Positions 43,045 to 51,460 of a stretch of DNA of 64,000 bases are shown here, in pieces. The position numbers were made by a program, and so were the translations under genes. Origin of the DNA: Oscillibacter sp. (lineage in GTDB: Bacteria; Bacillota; Clostridia; Oscillospirales; Oscillospiraceae). The notes beneath the pieces are model-generated. The model was not told the DNA's origin. It saw only the letters and a program-made list of their open reading frames with translations, and searched no databases. Where the stretch lies: contig JAFUNB010000016.1 in assembly GCA_017482345.1 (NCBI GenBank), forward strand, positions 62,001 through 126,000, written 5' to 3'. The first letter of the stretch is position 1; each line of letters opens with the position of its first letter.

Positions 43045-43997
43045 ACTTGTTCCTCCTGTTCTGTGCTGCCGCTGCGGCAGAATTCAAAAAACTCCGCCGT
43101 CGCGCGGGCGTAGCGGTCTTTGTCCAGAATATAGCTGAGGCCGTGGCCGGCATCGGGGAAGGTCTCCCGCCGGACGGGGGAGGCGCAGTTCTCCGCGATC
43201 TCACGACTCATGTCACAGGGCACCATGCGGTCGTCCTCGCCATGGATGATGAGGATAGGCACCTTCGCCTGCTTCACCGCCTCCTTCGGACTGCCGGCGG
43301 ACAGGTCGAAGCCGTCGATGAGTCGGGCGCCCAAAAACACAAAGGGGCAGATCAGCGCCGGGGGCAGGTGCATCCGCCCGCAGACGAAGCGTATGATCTC
43401 CCGGGGGCAGGAATAGGGGCTGTCGGCGATGACGCCCCGGACGTTGGCGGGCAGGTCCGGCAGGCCCGCCGCCATCAGCACCGTGGCCGCACCCATGGAC
43501 ACGCCGGAGAGGAAGATGGGCGTGTCGGCGCCAAAGCGGTCGTTGGCCCAGCGGATCCAGTCCAGACAGTCGTACTGCTCCCGGATGCCAAAGGTGATGG
43601 CGGTGCCGCCGCTTTTGCCGTGGGAGCGCTGGTCCACGATGAGGGTGTTCTGTCCCGCCTCCCGGGCCAGCACGTTTCCGCCGCAGAAGTCCTGAATACC
43701 CACGGATCGGAAGCCGTGGAACTGCAGCTGCAGCGGCGCGCCGTCTGCCACATGGTAATAGCGGCCAAAGAGGGGGGTGCCGTCCCAGGCGGTGATGGTG
43801 ACCGGCTCGAAGGGCACGGCGTCCATGGCCCGGATGAGGGAATGCATCCACTCCTTTTCCGCCTCATACTGGCTGCCGGGGGGCAGCTCATAGATATCCT
43901 TATAGTGGGGCTCCGGTGCATAGAAGGCCATGCGGTAGCCGATGATCGTGGCCGCCGCTGCCGCCAGCGCCAGAAGCGCAAGAATGAGCCAAAGCAT
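43041..43997 (-). CDS. Alpha/beta hydrolase with N-terminal membrane anchor
   Basis: A 318-residue hydrolase. One hydrophobic helix (about 2-20) anchors it to the membrane. The catalytic triad is visible: Ser in GVSMGAATVL, Asp in IHGEDDRMVP, His in DAGHGLSY; the oxyanion region is LQFHGFRS. Best general match is the serine aminopeptidase/BAAT-like group of alpha/beta hydrolases. ATG at 43997 has AGG spaced about 8 nt; GTG at 44006 is the alternative. First gene of the operon that ends with the LarA-like gene. Confidence 0.85.
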   Translation of the reverse strand: MLWLILALLALAAAAATIIGYRMAFYAPEPHYKDIYELPPGSQYEAEKEWMHSLIRAMDAVPFEPVTITAWDGTPLFGRYYHVADGAPLQLQFHGFRSVGIQDFCGGNVLAREAGQNTLIVDQRSHGKSGGTAITFGIREQYDCLDWIRWANDRFGADTPIFLSGVSMGAATVLMAAGLPDLPANVRGVIADSPYSCPREIIRFVCGRMHLPPALICPFVFLGARLIDGFDLSAGSPKEAVKQAKVPILIIHGEDDRMVPCDMSREIAENCASPVRRETFPDAGHGLSYILDKDRYARATAEFFEFCRSGSTEQEEQV

Positions 43998-44053
43998 TGC
44001 TGTCACCTGTCTTTTTCGTGGTCTTTCCTCCAGTATAGCAAACCCGCGGGCGC

Positions 44054-44090
44054 AAAAAAAGACCTGAGATCCGAGATCTCAGGTCTTTTT
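44054..44090 (-). terminator. Terminator of the maltodextrin operon
   Basis: Perfect 11-bp stem extended by A-T pairs (44056-44071 with 44075-44090), loop CGA, and seven T on the minus strand (44060-44054). Confidence 0.88.
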
Positions 44091-44099
44091 CGTTTGATT

Positions 44100-45581
44100 T
44101 CAGCCGCGGCCGTACAGGCGGGTCATGTCCGCGATGCGGGCCGTCAGCTCCGGCGTGATCTGGCCGGGCAGCATACGCCACTGCCAGTTTCCGCCCAAAA
44201 TGCCGGGCACGTTCATGCGGCTGCCCTTGCCCAGGCCCAGATAGTCCTGCATCTGCGCCACGAACAGGTCGGCCACGGAGCTCATGCCGCCCCGGAGCAC
44301 GCCCCAGTGGAAGCCCTCGCCGTCATTGAGACCCAGATACTGGACAGCCATGGCGATGTCGTCCTTGGCGGCCTCGTCCTTCCAGATCATGAGGGGAGCG
44401 TTGTCATGGGTGCCCGCGTAGCAGACACAGTGGTTGGTGTAGGTATGGGGCAGGTAGTTGCTGGGTTCCCGGGAGTCGAACGCGAACTCCAACACCTTCA
44501 TGCCGGGCAGACCGGAGTCCGCCAGCAGCTGCCGCACCTCCGCCGTCAGGTAGCCCAGATCCTCGGCGATGAACTGGATGTTGGGGAACCAGCCGGTCAG
44601 GACGCCCACCAGATCCATGCCGGGGCCCTTGACCCAGCGGCCGATCTTGGCGGTGGTCTCCCCGTAGGGCACGGCCCAATAGCTCTCAAAGCCGCGGAAG
44701 TGGTCGATGCGCAGGATGTCGTACAGGTGGGAGGCGCCCTCGATGCGGCGGATCCACCAGCCGTAGCCATCACGCTTCATGGCGTCCCAGTCATACAGGG
44801 GGTTGCCCCACAGCTGGCCGTCCTCGCTGAAATAGTCAGGGGGAACGCCGGCCACTTCCTTGGGCACGTTCTTCTCGTCCAGCTGGAAGCTGTTGGGGTC
44901 GGCCCACACATCGGCGGAGTCCATGGCCACATAGATGGGCAGGTCGCCGATGATGCCGATGCCCTTTTCGTGGGCGTAGGCGCGCAGCGCCTGCCACTGG
45001 GCAAAGAACAGGTACTGGATGTAGACGAACAGGTCGATGTCCTCAGCCAGCTCCTTCGTATAACGGGCCACGGCGGCCGCCTTGCGCAGGCGGATATCCT
45101 CGTCGGGCCACTCCGTCCAGGCCACCATGCCGAAATGGCGCTTCAGGGCCATGAACAGGGCGTAATCCGCCAACCAGCCGCGGTTTTCTTCCGCAAAGGC
45201 GGCGACTTTTTCCGCATCCCGCTGCCAGCCGCGCTCCTTGGCAAGGCGCAGCAGGGGGATCCGGTTTTCATAGATCTTCGCGTAATCCACACAGGCAGGG
45301 TCGTCGCCCCAGTCCACGGCGGATACTTCCTCCTCCGTCAGAAGGCCGTCCCGGATCAGCATATCGGGGTCCACCAGATAGGGATTTCCCGCGTAGGCGG
45401 AAAAACTCTGGTAGGGGGAGTCGCCATAGCTGGTGGGGCCTACGGGCAGGATCTGCCACCAGGCCTGTCTGGCTTCCGCCAGAAAATCCACAAACGCATA
45501 GGCGGCCTTGCCCATGGTGCCGATGCCGTGGGGGGAGGGCAGGGAGGAAATGGGCATCAGAATGCCGCTGCTTCTCTTCAT
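44100..45581 (-). CDS. malQ: 4-alpha-glucanotransferase (amylomaltase)
   Basis: A 493-residue GH77 enzyme that transfers glucan segments between maltodextrins and releases glucose. The N-terminus RSSGILMPISSLPSPHGIG is the family hallmark; catalytic nucleophile Asp is in LRIDHFRGFE, the acid/base Glu in FIAEDLG and the stabilising Asp in AGTHDNAPL. Cytosolic. Last gene of the lacI-ABC operon, 9 nt after the second permease gene, so it processes imported maltodextrins. Confidence 0.95.
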   Translation of the reverse strand: MKRSSGILMPISSLPSPHGIGTMGKAAYAFVDFLAEARQAWWQILPVGPTSYGDSPYQSFSAYAGNPYLVDPDMLIRDGLLTEEEVSAVDWGDDPACVDYAKIYENRIPLLRLAKERGWQRDAEKVAAFAEENRGWLADYALFMALKRHFGMVAWTEWPDEDIRLRKAAAVARYTKELAEDIDLFVYIQYLFFAQWQALRAYAHEKGIGIIGDLPIYVAMDSADVWADPNSFQLDEKNVPKEVAGVPPDYFSEDGQLWGNPLYDWDAMKRDGYGWWIRRIEGASHLYDILRIDHFRGFESYWAVPYGETTAKIGRWVKGPGMDLVGVLTGWFPNIQFIAEDLGYLTAEVRQLLADSGLPGMKVLEFAFDSREPSNYLPHTYTNHCVCYAGTHDNAPLMIWKDEAAKDDIAMAVQYLGLNDGEGFHWGVLRGGMSSVADLFVAQMQDYLGLGKGSRMNVPGILGGNWQWRMLPGQITPELTARIADMTRLYGRG

Positions 45582-45590
45582 AGGCGCACC

Positions 45591-46442
45591 TTAGCCCTTG
45601 ACGGCGCCGGCGGCAACACCCTTGATGATATGCTTCTGGCAGAACATGTAGACGATGATGATGGGAATGATGCTCATCATGATGACCGCCATGGTGGCGC
45701 CCAGGTCCACGGTGCCGTAGCTGCCCTTCAGATACTGCACGTGGATGGGAATGGTCATGTACTTGGTGCGGTCCAGCACCAGATAGGGCAGCAGATAGTC
45801 GTTCCAGATCCACATGGTCTGCAGGATGCCCACGGAGATGAGGGTGGGCTTCAGCATGGGCAGGACCACCAGGAAGAAGGTCTGGACGGGGCTGCAGCCG
45901 TCGATGGCAGCGGCTTCCTCGATCTCCAGAGGCAGGCCCTTGATGAAGCCCACGAACATGAAGATGGCAAGACCGGCGCCAAAGCCCAGATACACCACAG
46001 GAATGGTGAAGGGGGTGTTCAGCTTCAGCTGGTCAGCGGTGAAGCTGAGGGTGAACATGACCATCTGGAAGGGGACGATCATGGAGAACAGGCACAGGTA
46101 GTAGAAGCCCTTGGAGAAGCGGTTGTTGACGCGGGCGATGTACCAGGCGGACATGGAGGTGAACAGCAGGATCAGGAACACGGAGAGGACCGTGATGATG
46201 AAGCTGTAGCTCACGGACTTCAGGAAAGGATAGTTGCCGAAGGTCATGCCCTTGACGTAGTTGTCCCAGCCCACGAAGGATTCGGCATTGGGCAGGGCGA
46301 AGGCGTCCAGGTTGACGAAGTTATTGGACTTGAAGGAGTTGATGATGACTTCGAAAATGGGGACGATCCACACAGCGCACAGCAGCACAAAGAAGCAGGA
46401 CAGCACGGTGCTGCCGGCGGAATAACGCTCTTTCGTTTTCAT
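45591..46442 (-). CDS. Carbohydrate ABC transporter permease (MalG-like)
   Basis: A 283-residue permease with six helices and the EAA loop EAAAIDGCSPVQTFFLVVLPMLKPTL. Its ATG overlaps the stop of the first permease gene. With that subunit it forms the channel of a CUT1-type sugar importer. No MalK-type ATPase gene is adjacent; a shared ATPase elsewhere is usual for this transporter class. Confidence 0.93.
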   Translation of the reverse strand: MKTKERYSAGSTVLSCFFVLLCAVWIVPIFEVIINSFKSNNFVNLDAFALPNAESFVGWDNYVKGMTFGNYPFLKSVSYSFIITVLSVFLILLFTSMSAWYIARVNNRFSKGFYYLCLFSMIVPFQMVMFTLSFTADQLKLNTPFTIPVVYLGFGAGLAIFMFVGFIKGLPLEIEEAAAIDGCSPVQTFFLVVLPMLKPTLISVGILQTMWIWNDYLLPYLVLDRTKYMTIPIHVQYLKGSYGTVDLGATMAVIMMSIIPIIIVYMFCQKHIIKGVAAGAVKG

Positions 46443-47359
46443 TACTGCTGCACCTCCTTGCTGCGGGTAGCCGCCTGCTGGGCAATGGCCAGCACGGCCA
46501 CCAGGATGAAGAACACCACAGCCTTGGCCTGGGCCACGCCGTGCCAGTTCTTGTTGATGTTATAGGTGGAGTAGATGTTCAGCGCCAGCAGCTCCGTCAT
46601 CTTGATCTTGGCGCCCTGGGCCATGATCTCCGGTGCGCCGCCGGTCAGAGCCATGTTCTGGTCGAACAGCTTGAAGGAGTTGGTCAGGGTCAGGAAGGTG
46701 CAGATGGTGATGGAGGGCATGACGTTGGGGATGATCACGCGGAACAGCGTCTGCCAGCCGTTGGCGCCGTCGATCTTGGCGGCCTCCAGCATGTCGCCGG
46801 GCACGGCCTGCAGTCCGGCGATGTAAATGATCATCATGTAGCCGATCTGCTGCCACGCCACCAGGATCACCAGACCCCAGAAGCCGTACTTGGCGTTGGC
46901 GGTCAGATAAGTGTTGTACTGCTTGAGGATGGCGTCAAAGATCATGGACCAGATGTAGCCCAGCACCACGCCGCCGATCAGGTTGGGCATGAAGAAGACG
47001 GTACGGAACAGGTTCGCGCCCCGCATCTTCTGAGTCAGGGCGTAGGCGATGGAGAAAGCCAGCACATTGATGAGGATAATGGACACGACGGCGAACTTGG
47101 CCGTGTTCCAGAAGGCGTTGGTAAAGCCGGGGTCAGTGACGGCCTTCACATAGTTCTGGACGCCTACCCAAGTGGCGTCCTTGGGGGTGTTGAAGGTGCA
47201 GAAGGACAGGTAGATGCCCTGGGCGAAGGGCCAGATAAAGCCGATGATAAAGCAGAGGAACGTAGGCAGGATGAACAGCGGGAACCAGCGCTGAATGGGG
47301 CGCCGGACCAGAAGGCTGTTCACCGTGGAGTTGTCGTTTTTCACGCTCTTTTTCTTCAA
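46442..47359 (-). CDS. Carbohydrate ABC transporter permease (MalF-like)
   Basis: A 305-residue permease with six helices, EAA loop EAAKIDGANGWQTLFRVIIPNVMPSI. TTG start preceded by GGGAGAGA. It lacks the large periplasmic loop of E. coli MalF, as is normal in Firmicutes. A hairpin separates it from the binding-protein gene. Confidence 0.93.
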   Translation of the reverse strand: MKKKSVKNDNSTVNSLLVRRPIQRWFPLFILPTFLCFIIGFIWPFAQGIYLSFCTFNTPKDATWVGVQNYVKAVTDPGFTNAFWNTAKFAVVSIILINVLAFSIAYALTQKMRGANLFRTVFFMPNLIGGVVLGYIWSMIFDAILKQYNTYLTANAKYGFWGLVILVAWQQIGYMMIIYIAGLQAVPGDMLEAAKIDGANGWQTLFRVIIPNVMPSITICTFLTLTNSFKLFDQNMALTGGAPEIMAQGAKIKMTELLALNIYSTYNINKNWHGVAQAKAVVFFILVAVLAIAQQAATRSKEVQQ

Positions 47360-47495
47360 AGGTCTCTCCCTCTCTTTCGGAAGTTGTCACCCGCCTGCGC
47401 GGGGCGAAAGCCCCTCTTTGGGTCATGAAGATCCTTCGCCTCGCACAGGGTGCACAGAATCGCATTGGAATGAAGTGGAATTCCATTCAGGGAAG

Positions 47496-47523
47496 AAAGG
47501 GGCGGACATCTGCCCGCCCCTTT
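47496..47523 (-). terminator. Intra-operon hairpin between sugar-binding protein and permeases
   Basis: Stem 47523-47514 with 47505-47496 (GGGGCGG core plus A/T), 8-nt loop; only TTTC follows on the minus strand, so read-through is expected. It would give more binding protein than permease. Confidence 0.6.
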
Positions 47524-47544
47524 TCAGTTCCTTCAGGCTGAAAA

Positions 47545-48867
47545 TCAGCCGTTCTGCATGTTGTACTCGTAGGCCCAGCCGTCCACGAAGGCGGTGACAA
47601 CACCGTCCCAGTTGGCGTCGGACTGGTCAGCGGAGTAGGTGGCCAGAGCGGAGACAACGGTGGATCTCCAGCTGTCGACGTTGGGGGTGTGGTTGAAGGC
47701 CCAGGTCACAGTGTACTTGCCGTCGGCCATGTAGGCGTTGGCGTCGTTGAAGAACACGTTGGCAGACTCCTTGGCGTTCTTGAAGGGGATGGGGCCAAAC
47801 TGCTCGGCCATCATCTGGGTGCCCTCGTCAGAGGTGACGACCCACTTCATGAAGTCCAGAGTAGCCTGGATGTCAGCCTCGGAAGCCTGGCTGTTGACAG
47901 CCCAGCAGTTCTCAGTGCCGCAGGCCAGACCGGCCTCGGACTCACCGTCAACGCCGCAGTAGATGGGGATCATAGCCAGATCCTCGGAGGCGATGCCGGC
48001 CTCGACCAGACCAGCGTACTCCCAGGTACCGTTCTGATAGAAGACAGCCTTCTTCTCCTTGAACTCGCCGCTGGACATGTCGCCGGTAGCGGTGGTCAGA
48101 GAGGTCTTCTCAGCGGAGGAGTTATTGATGTACAGGTCCCAAATGGCGCGATAGTTGTTCAGATAGGCGCCGGTGATCTCAGCGGGCTGAGCGGTGACGC
48201 CGTCGTCACGGAACTCATAGTACAGGGGCATGTTGGCCAGATGGCCGGAGAAACGCCAGGAGGAGGAGCCGTCCAGGCCAGAGGAGGAGAAGGCGTCGAA
48301 GCCCAGCTCAGCGCTGCGGGCGTGGATGTCCTCGGCAACAGCCTTCAGGGAAGCGAAGTCGGTGATGTCGCTCAGCTCATAGCCGGCCTCGGCCAGCAGA
48401 GCCTTGTTGACGATGATGCCGAAGGCCTCATAGCAGTAGCCGATGGCCTTGACAGCGCCGTCCTCGGTCAGATTGAAGTCGCTGGTGGTCATCTCGGCCA
48501 GCACGTCGGTGCCGGTCAGATCCAGGCAGTAGTCGCCCCAGGTCATCAGGCTCTGGGCGTTGCCGCACTGGAACAGGGTGGGAGCCTCGCTCTTGGCCAT
48601 CTCAGCGGTCAGGTTGGTCTCGTACTCGCCGGAAGCGGCAGTGACGACCTTGACCTCGACGCCGGTCTGCTCGGTGTAGGTCTTGGCCAGATCCTGCCAG
48701 GCCTGGTCAGCCTCGGGCTTGAAGTTCAGGTAGTAGACGGAGCCGGCATCGGAGGATGCGGCGGGGGTCTCAGCGGGCTTTTCGGCGGGAGTCTCTTCCT
48801 TGGCGCCGCAGGCAGCCAGGGACAGGACCATAGCCAGAGTCAGCAAGAGAGCAAAAACTTTCTTCAT
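47545..48867 (-). CDS. Sugar ABC transporter substrate-binding lipoprotein (MalE-like)
   Basis: A 440-residue secreted lipoprotein with lipobox LAAC (Cys20), then a linker and a SBP_bac_1 fold starting VYYLNFKPEADQAWQDLAKTYTEQTGVEVKVVTA. Next to malQ and two CUT1 permeases, so maltodextrins are the probable ligand. RBS AAAGGAG. The first 105 nt match those of the NMT1-type gene at 2298 with one mismatch over an 80-nt core, although the mature proteins are unrelated. Confidence 0.94.
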   Translation of the reverse strand: MKKVFALLLTLAMVLSLAACGAKEETPAEKPAETPAASSDAGSVYYLNFKPEADQAWQDLAKTYTEQTGVEVKVVTAASGEYETNLTAEMAKSEAPTLFQCGNAQSLMTWGDYCLDLTGTDVLAEMTTSDFNLTEDGAVKAIGYCYEAFGIIVNKALLAEAGYELSDITDFASLKAVAEDIHARSAELGFDAFSSSGLDGSSSWRFSGHLANMPLYYEFRDDGVTAQPAEITGAYLNNYRAIWDLYINNSSAEKTSLTTATGDMSSGEFKEKKAVFYQNGTWEYAGLVEAGIASEDLAMIPIYCGVDGESEAGLACGTENCWAVNSQASEADIQATLDFMKWVVTSDEGTQMMAEQFGPIPFKNAKESANVFFNDANAYMADGKYTVTWAFNHTPNVDSWRSTVVSALATYSADQSDANWDGVVTAFVDGWAYEYNMQNG

Positions 48868-48904
48868 GGTGGGATAACTCCTTTTTTGATTTTTTTATTT
48901 TCAC

Positions 48905-48925
48905 ATCGCCCTTTTCCCGGGCGAT
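48905..48925 (-). terminator. Hairpin between lacI-type gene and sugar-binding protein gene
   Basis: 7-bp stem ATCGCCC/GGGCGAT (48905-48911 with 48919-48925). The tail on the minus strand is GTGAAAATAAAAAAA, not a T-run, so it is more likely an mRNA processing or stability element than a full stop. Confidence 0.35.
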
Positions 48926-48936
48926 ATAAAAATTCT

Positions 48937-49950
48937 TTATTTGGGGGCGTGGACGCTTTCGCCGTTGCGCAGGGTCGTGTGCAGCAGGACGTGGCGGTTG
49001 CCGGCCCGGCCCTCCACCATGTCCAGCAGGATGCGGACGGCCTCACCGCCCAGCTGATCGGCAGGCTGGATGAGGGTAGTCAGGGTGGGAACGGTGTAGG
49101 AGGAGATCTCGATGCCGTCGATGGCGATGACGGAGCAGTCCTCCGGCACCCGGCGGCCGCTGTCGTGGACGGCCTTCATGGCGGCGATGGCCATGGAGTC
49201 GGCGATGGCGAAGATGGCCGTCATATCGTCGCAGCGGTTCAGCAGGCGGCGTGCGCCCTCGTAGGCGGCGGACAGGTCGAAGGTCCCCGTCTCCTCCACC
49301 AGCCGGGGATCCAGCGGGATCCCAGCCTCCTCCAGCGCCCGGCAGTAGCCCTTGTAGCGCAGCTGGCTGATGGAGTGGTCGCAGGTGGAGTCCAGGAGGA
49401 CGGCGATGTTGCGGTGCCCCCGCGCCGTCAGCTCCCGGACGGCCCTGTACGCCTCCATCTGGTCATCGATGGAGACAGAGGAATAGGCGTCCTGTGCCAA
49501 TGTGCCGAAGCTGTTGGTATAGGTACAGCAGACAAACGGAATGTCCAGCGCGGCGATGGTTTCAGAGCGGTAGTCGCAGCAGCCGCCCAGCAGCACCAGT
49601 CCCCGCAGCTTCTTGGAGCGGGCCAGGCTGGCGCCGGCCATCATCTCATCCTCGCCGGAGTGGATCTGGTGCAGAACCAGCGTATAGCCGGCCTGCTCCA
49701 CAGCCGCCTCAATGGCGTGGATCACGGGAGAGAAGAAGGGGTTTCCGATGCCGCGGACCACAAGGCCGATGTTGTCGGACTGGGGGCGGACCAGGTCCCG
49801 GGCGCTGTTGTTGGGCACATAATGGGACTCCTGCACCACTTCCAGCACCCGGCGGCGGACAGCCTCGCTGACGTCAGGGTGGTTGTTGAGCACGCGGGAA
49901 ACCGTGCTGACGGACACGCCGCTCAGCTGCGCAATATCCCGGATCGTCAT
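48937..49950 (-). CDS. LacI-family transcriptional regulator
   Basis: A 337-residue repressor: LacI HTH TIRDIAQLSGVSVSTVSRVLN (2-22) with hinge helix, then a periplasmic-binding-type sugar domain opening NIGLVVRGIGNPFF. First gene of the maltodextrin operon: only 69 nt separate it from the sugar-binding gene, and a perfect operator lies upstream of it. It therefore probably represses itself and the whole operon until a maltodextrin-derived inducer binds (inference). Confidence 0.94.
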   Translation of the reverse strand: MTIRDIAQLSGVSVSTVSRVLNNHPDVSEAVRRRVLEVVQESHYVPNNSARDLVRPQSDNIGLVVRGIGNPFFSPVIHAIEAAVEQAGYTLVLHQIHSGEDEMMAGASLARSKKLRGLVLLGGCCDYRSETIAALDIPFVCCTYTNSFGTLAQDAYSSVSIDDQMEAYRAVRELTARGHRNIAVLLDSTCDHSISQLRYKGYCRALEEAGIPLDPRLVEETGTFDLSAAYEGARRLLNRCDDMTAIFAIADSMAIAAMKAVHDSGRRVPEDCSVIAIDGIEISSYTVPTLTTLIQPADQLGGEAVRILLDMVEGRAGNRHVLLHTTLRNGESVHAPK

Positions 49951-49994
49951 GCTGCCACCCCCTTCATTTCACCTGTTTCGCTGTTCCGGAAACG

Positions 49995-50016
49995 TTACTG
50001 GAAACGTTTCCAGTAA
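49995..50016. promoter_or_regulatory. LacI-family operator
   Basis: A 22-bp perfect palindrome centred on the core ACTGGAAACGTTTCCAGT (49997-50014). The GAAACGTTTC centre is typical of LacI/GalR sites. It lies just downstream of the -10 box and would block transcription starting near 50022. A second half-site GGAAACGTTA is adjacent (49988-49997). Confidence 0.85.
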
Positions 50017-50028
50017 TTCTGTAAAATT

Positions 50029-50059
50029 ATTATACATCCTTGCCTCCGGTCCGTGTCAA
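50029..50059 (-). promoter_or_regulatory. Promoter of the lacI-maltodextrin operon
   Basis: Minus strand TTGACA (50059-50054) and TATAAT (50034-50029), both perfect, with a long 19-bp spacer. Confidence 0.7.
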
Positions 50060-50133
50060 TGGGGCATTTGCTTTTCGTAGGCTCGCACAAAAACTGGGGG
50101 TCAAACATGGACACTCTGACAACGGTCATTTCC

Positions 50134-50170
50134 AAAAAATTGCAGGACGGATGAAATTCATCCGTCCTGC
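50134..50170 (-). terminator. Terminator of the HAD gene
   Basis: 12-bp stem GCAGGACGGATG/CATCCGTCCTGC (50170-50159 with 50153-50142), 5-nt loop, then six T on the minus strand (50139-50134). Confidence 0.88.
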
Positions 50171-50210
50171 TAATGTTTTTCGCGAAAAAAGTAATCGTTT
50201 TACTCTCAGA

Positions 50211-50918
50211 TCACAGCGCCCGCAGCCAGTCCAGCATTTGGGTAAAGGTTCCCTGGGGACCGTCCCATCCGGCCTCGCCGGCAATGCGGCAATCCGTGAT
50301 GAGGAAACAGGTTTGGATACCGGCGGCAGTGGCGGCGGCCATATCCTCCGTCTCGTCGTTGCCGATCATGACGCATGCTCCCGGTTCCACGCCGATCCGG
50401 CGGCACACGTCCCGGAAATATTCCGGATTGGGCTTGCAGAAGCGGTCCGTCTCATAGGACGTCACCAAATCGAAGTCCTCCGGCTTCAGGCCGATCCAGC
50501 TCATGCGGGACCGCTGGCCCACCATGGGGAACAGGGGGTTGGTGGCCAGCACCACCTTGTCCGCCTTTTCCCGGGCAACGCGGACCGCCTCCACCGCCAG
50601 CGGGTTTTCGCCGGTGGCCGCCCGCGCCCGGTGGAACTGGTTGGTATAGAAGGCGTCCGTCACCGGCCGGAAGGGAGCCGCGTCCAGCCCGGACACCTGG
50701 GTGAACACCTGCCAGAACACCTCGTCATTGGTGGTCCCGCCGGTGTTTTTCATCATGGCCTTCGTGCCCGCCCAGATGGTGGGAGCCACTGCCTCCGGGG
50801 CGATGCCCAGAGGAGAGATCACCTTTGCCATCTCGCCGAAATAGTGCTTCATAAATACATTCTGATCCATAGGCAGCAGGGTGCCGTCCAGATCGAAGAG
50901 GATCGCCTTGGGTTTCAT
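50211..50918 (-). CDS. HAD-superfamily hydrolase
   Basis: A 235-residue phosphatase-like enzyme. Motif I is FDLDGT (nucleophile Asp9, acid Asp11), motif II LATNPLF, motif III with the Lys of CKPNPEYF and motif IV IGNDETEDM. The cap domain lies between residues 18 and 90 (subclass I). The substrate cannot be read from the sequence; relatives hydrolyse small phosphorylated metabolites such as phosphoglycolate or nucleotides. It is a single-gene unit. Confidence 0.88.
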   Translation of the reverse strand: MKPKAILFDLDGTLLPMDQNVFMKHYFGEMAKVISPLGIAPEAVAPTIWAGTKAMMKNTGGTTNDEVFWQVFTQVSGLDAAPFRPVTDAFYTNQFHRARAATGENPLAVEAVRVAREKADKVVLATNPLFPMVGQRSRMSWIGLKPEDFDLVTSYETDRFCKPNPEYFRDVCRRIGVEPGACVMIGNDETEDMAAATAAGIQTCFLITDCRIAGEAGWDGPQGTFTQMLDWLRAL

Positions 50919-51099
50919 GATTCCGCCTCGCTTTTACTTCAAATTTTTTAATCTTCTCTCCTAGAGTAACAGGTTTCCGCCCAAAGCGCAACGGGGCATC
51001 TATCGGCAAAATCAAGCAAATTCCATATGCGTTCTTCACAAATTTTTTACGCCAAGCAGGAAAAGATTTTCAATTTTCTCAAAATTTGTTTTTAAGGGC

Positions 51100-51128
51100 T
51101 TGACATTTTTCCTCCCAGCGAGTACTCT
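51100..51128 (+). promoter_or_regulatory. Promoter upstream of the lysine riboswitch
   Basis: Perfect -35 TTGACA (51100-51105), 17-bp spacer, weaker -10 TACTCT (51123-51128). Confidence 0.55.
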
Positions 51129-51175
51129 TGCCACAACAATTTCACACCGTTGCTTCGGTCCTCGCCGACCGAGAC

Positions 51176-51338
51176 AATGATAGAGGCGCGGCGTACATCA
51201 GTACTCCCCTCCACGGAGCAGGAACTCCGGGGACGAAAGGGTCCGCCGCCGAAGCTGAGATCCATTTCCTGTTGTGGGTTTCTGCTGGGCCGTCAGAGAA
51301 GATCTGCCGGACTGTCACATTTGTGGAGCGCTATCATT
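51176..51338 (+). promoter_or_regulatory. Lysine riboswitch (L box) aptamer
   Basis: The closing helix P1 is AATGATAG (51176-51183) with CTATCATT (51331-51338). Conserved L-box elements occur in order: GAGGCGCG, CATCAGTA, GGGGACGAAAGGG, CCGCCGAAGC, CTGCTGGGCC, GGACTGTCACA and TGGAGCGCTATC. These are the invariant core of the lysine-sensing RNA. It sits about 120 nt upstream of the amino-acid importer start codon, with a terminator in between, so lysine should switch transcription off. Confidence 0.92.
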
Positions 51339-51392
51339 GGCCAAGAGTCCCTGCCTCACTGTATCCGCAGGGGTTCATGCATTGTTTGAAAT

Positions 51393-51437
51393 GCAGCCAT
51401 GGATGTTCCGCGACATCTATGGCTGCTTTAATTTTTT
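51393..51437 (+). terminator. Expression-platform terminator of the lysine riboswitch
   Basis: 14-bp stem with one G-T pair (51393-51406 with 51413-51426), loop TCCGCG, tail TTTAATTTTTT (51427-51437). It lies 24 nt before the start codon. Confidence 0.88.
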
Positions 51438-51460
51438 CCAAACAGAAAGGAACGACTACC

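Noticed and set aside
43047..46565. A long plus-strand open frame (about 1170 codons) opposite the hydrolase, malQ and permease genes
   Set aside because: It runs antisense through several well-supported genes and crosses their boundaries and a terminator. The composition is typical of antisense frames.
51128..51460. Upstream extension of the lysine-binding-protein frame
   Set aside because: The open frame covers the riboswitch and terminator. The signal peptide and ribosome site place the start at 51461.
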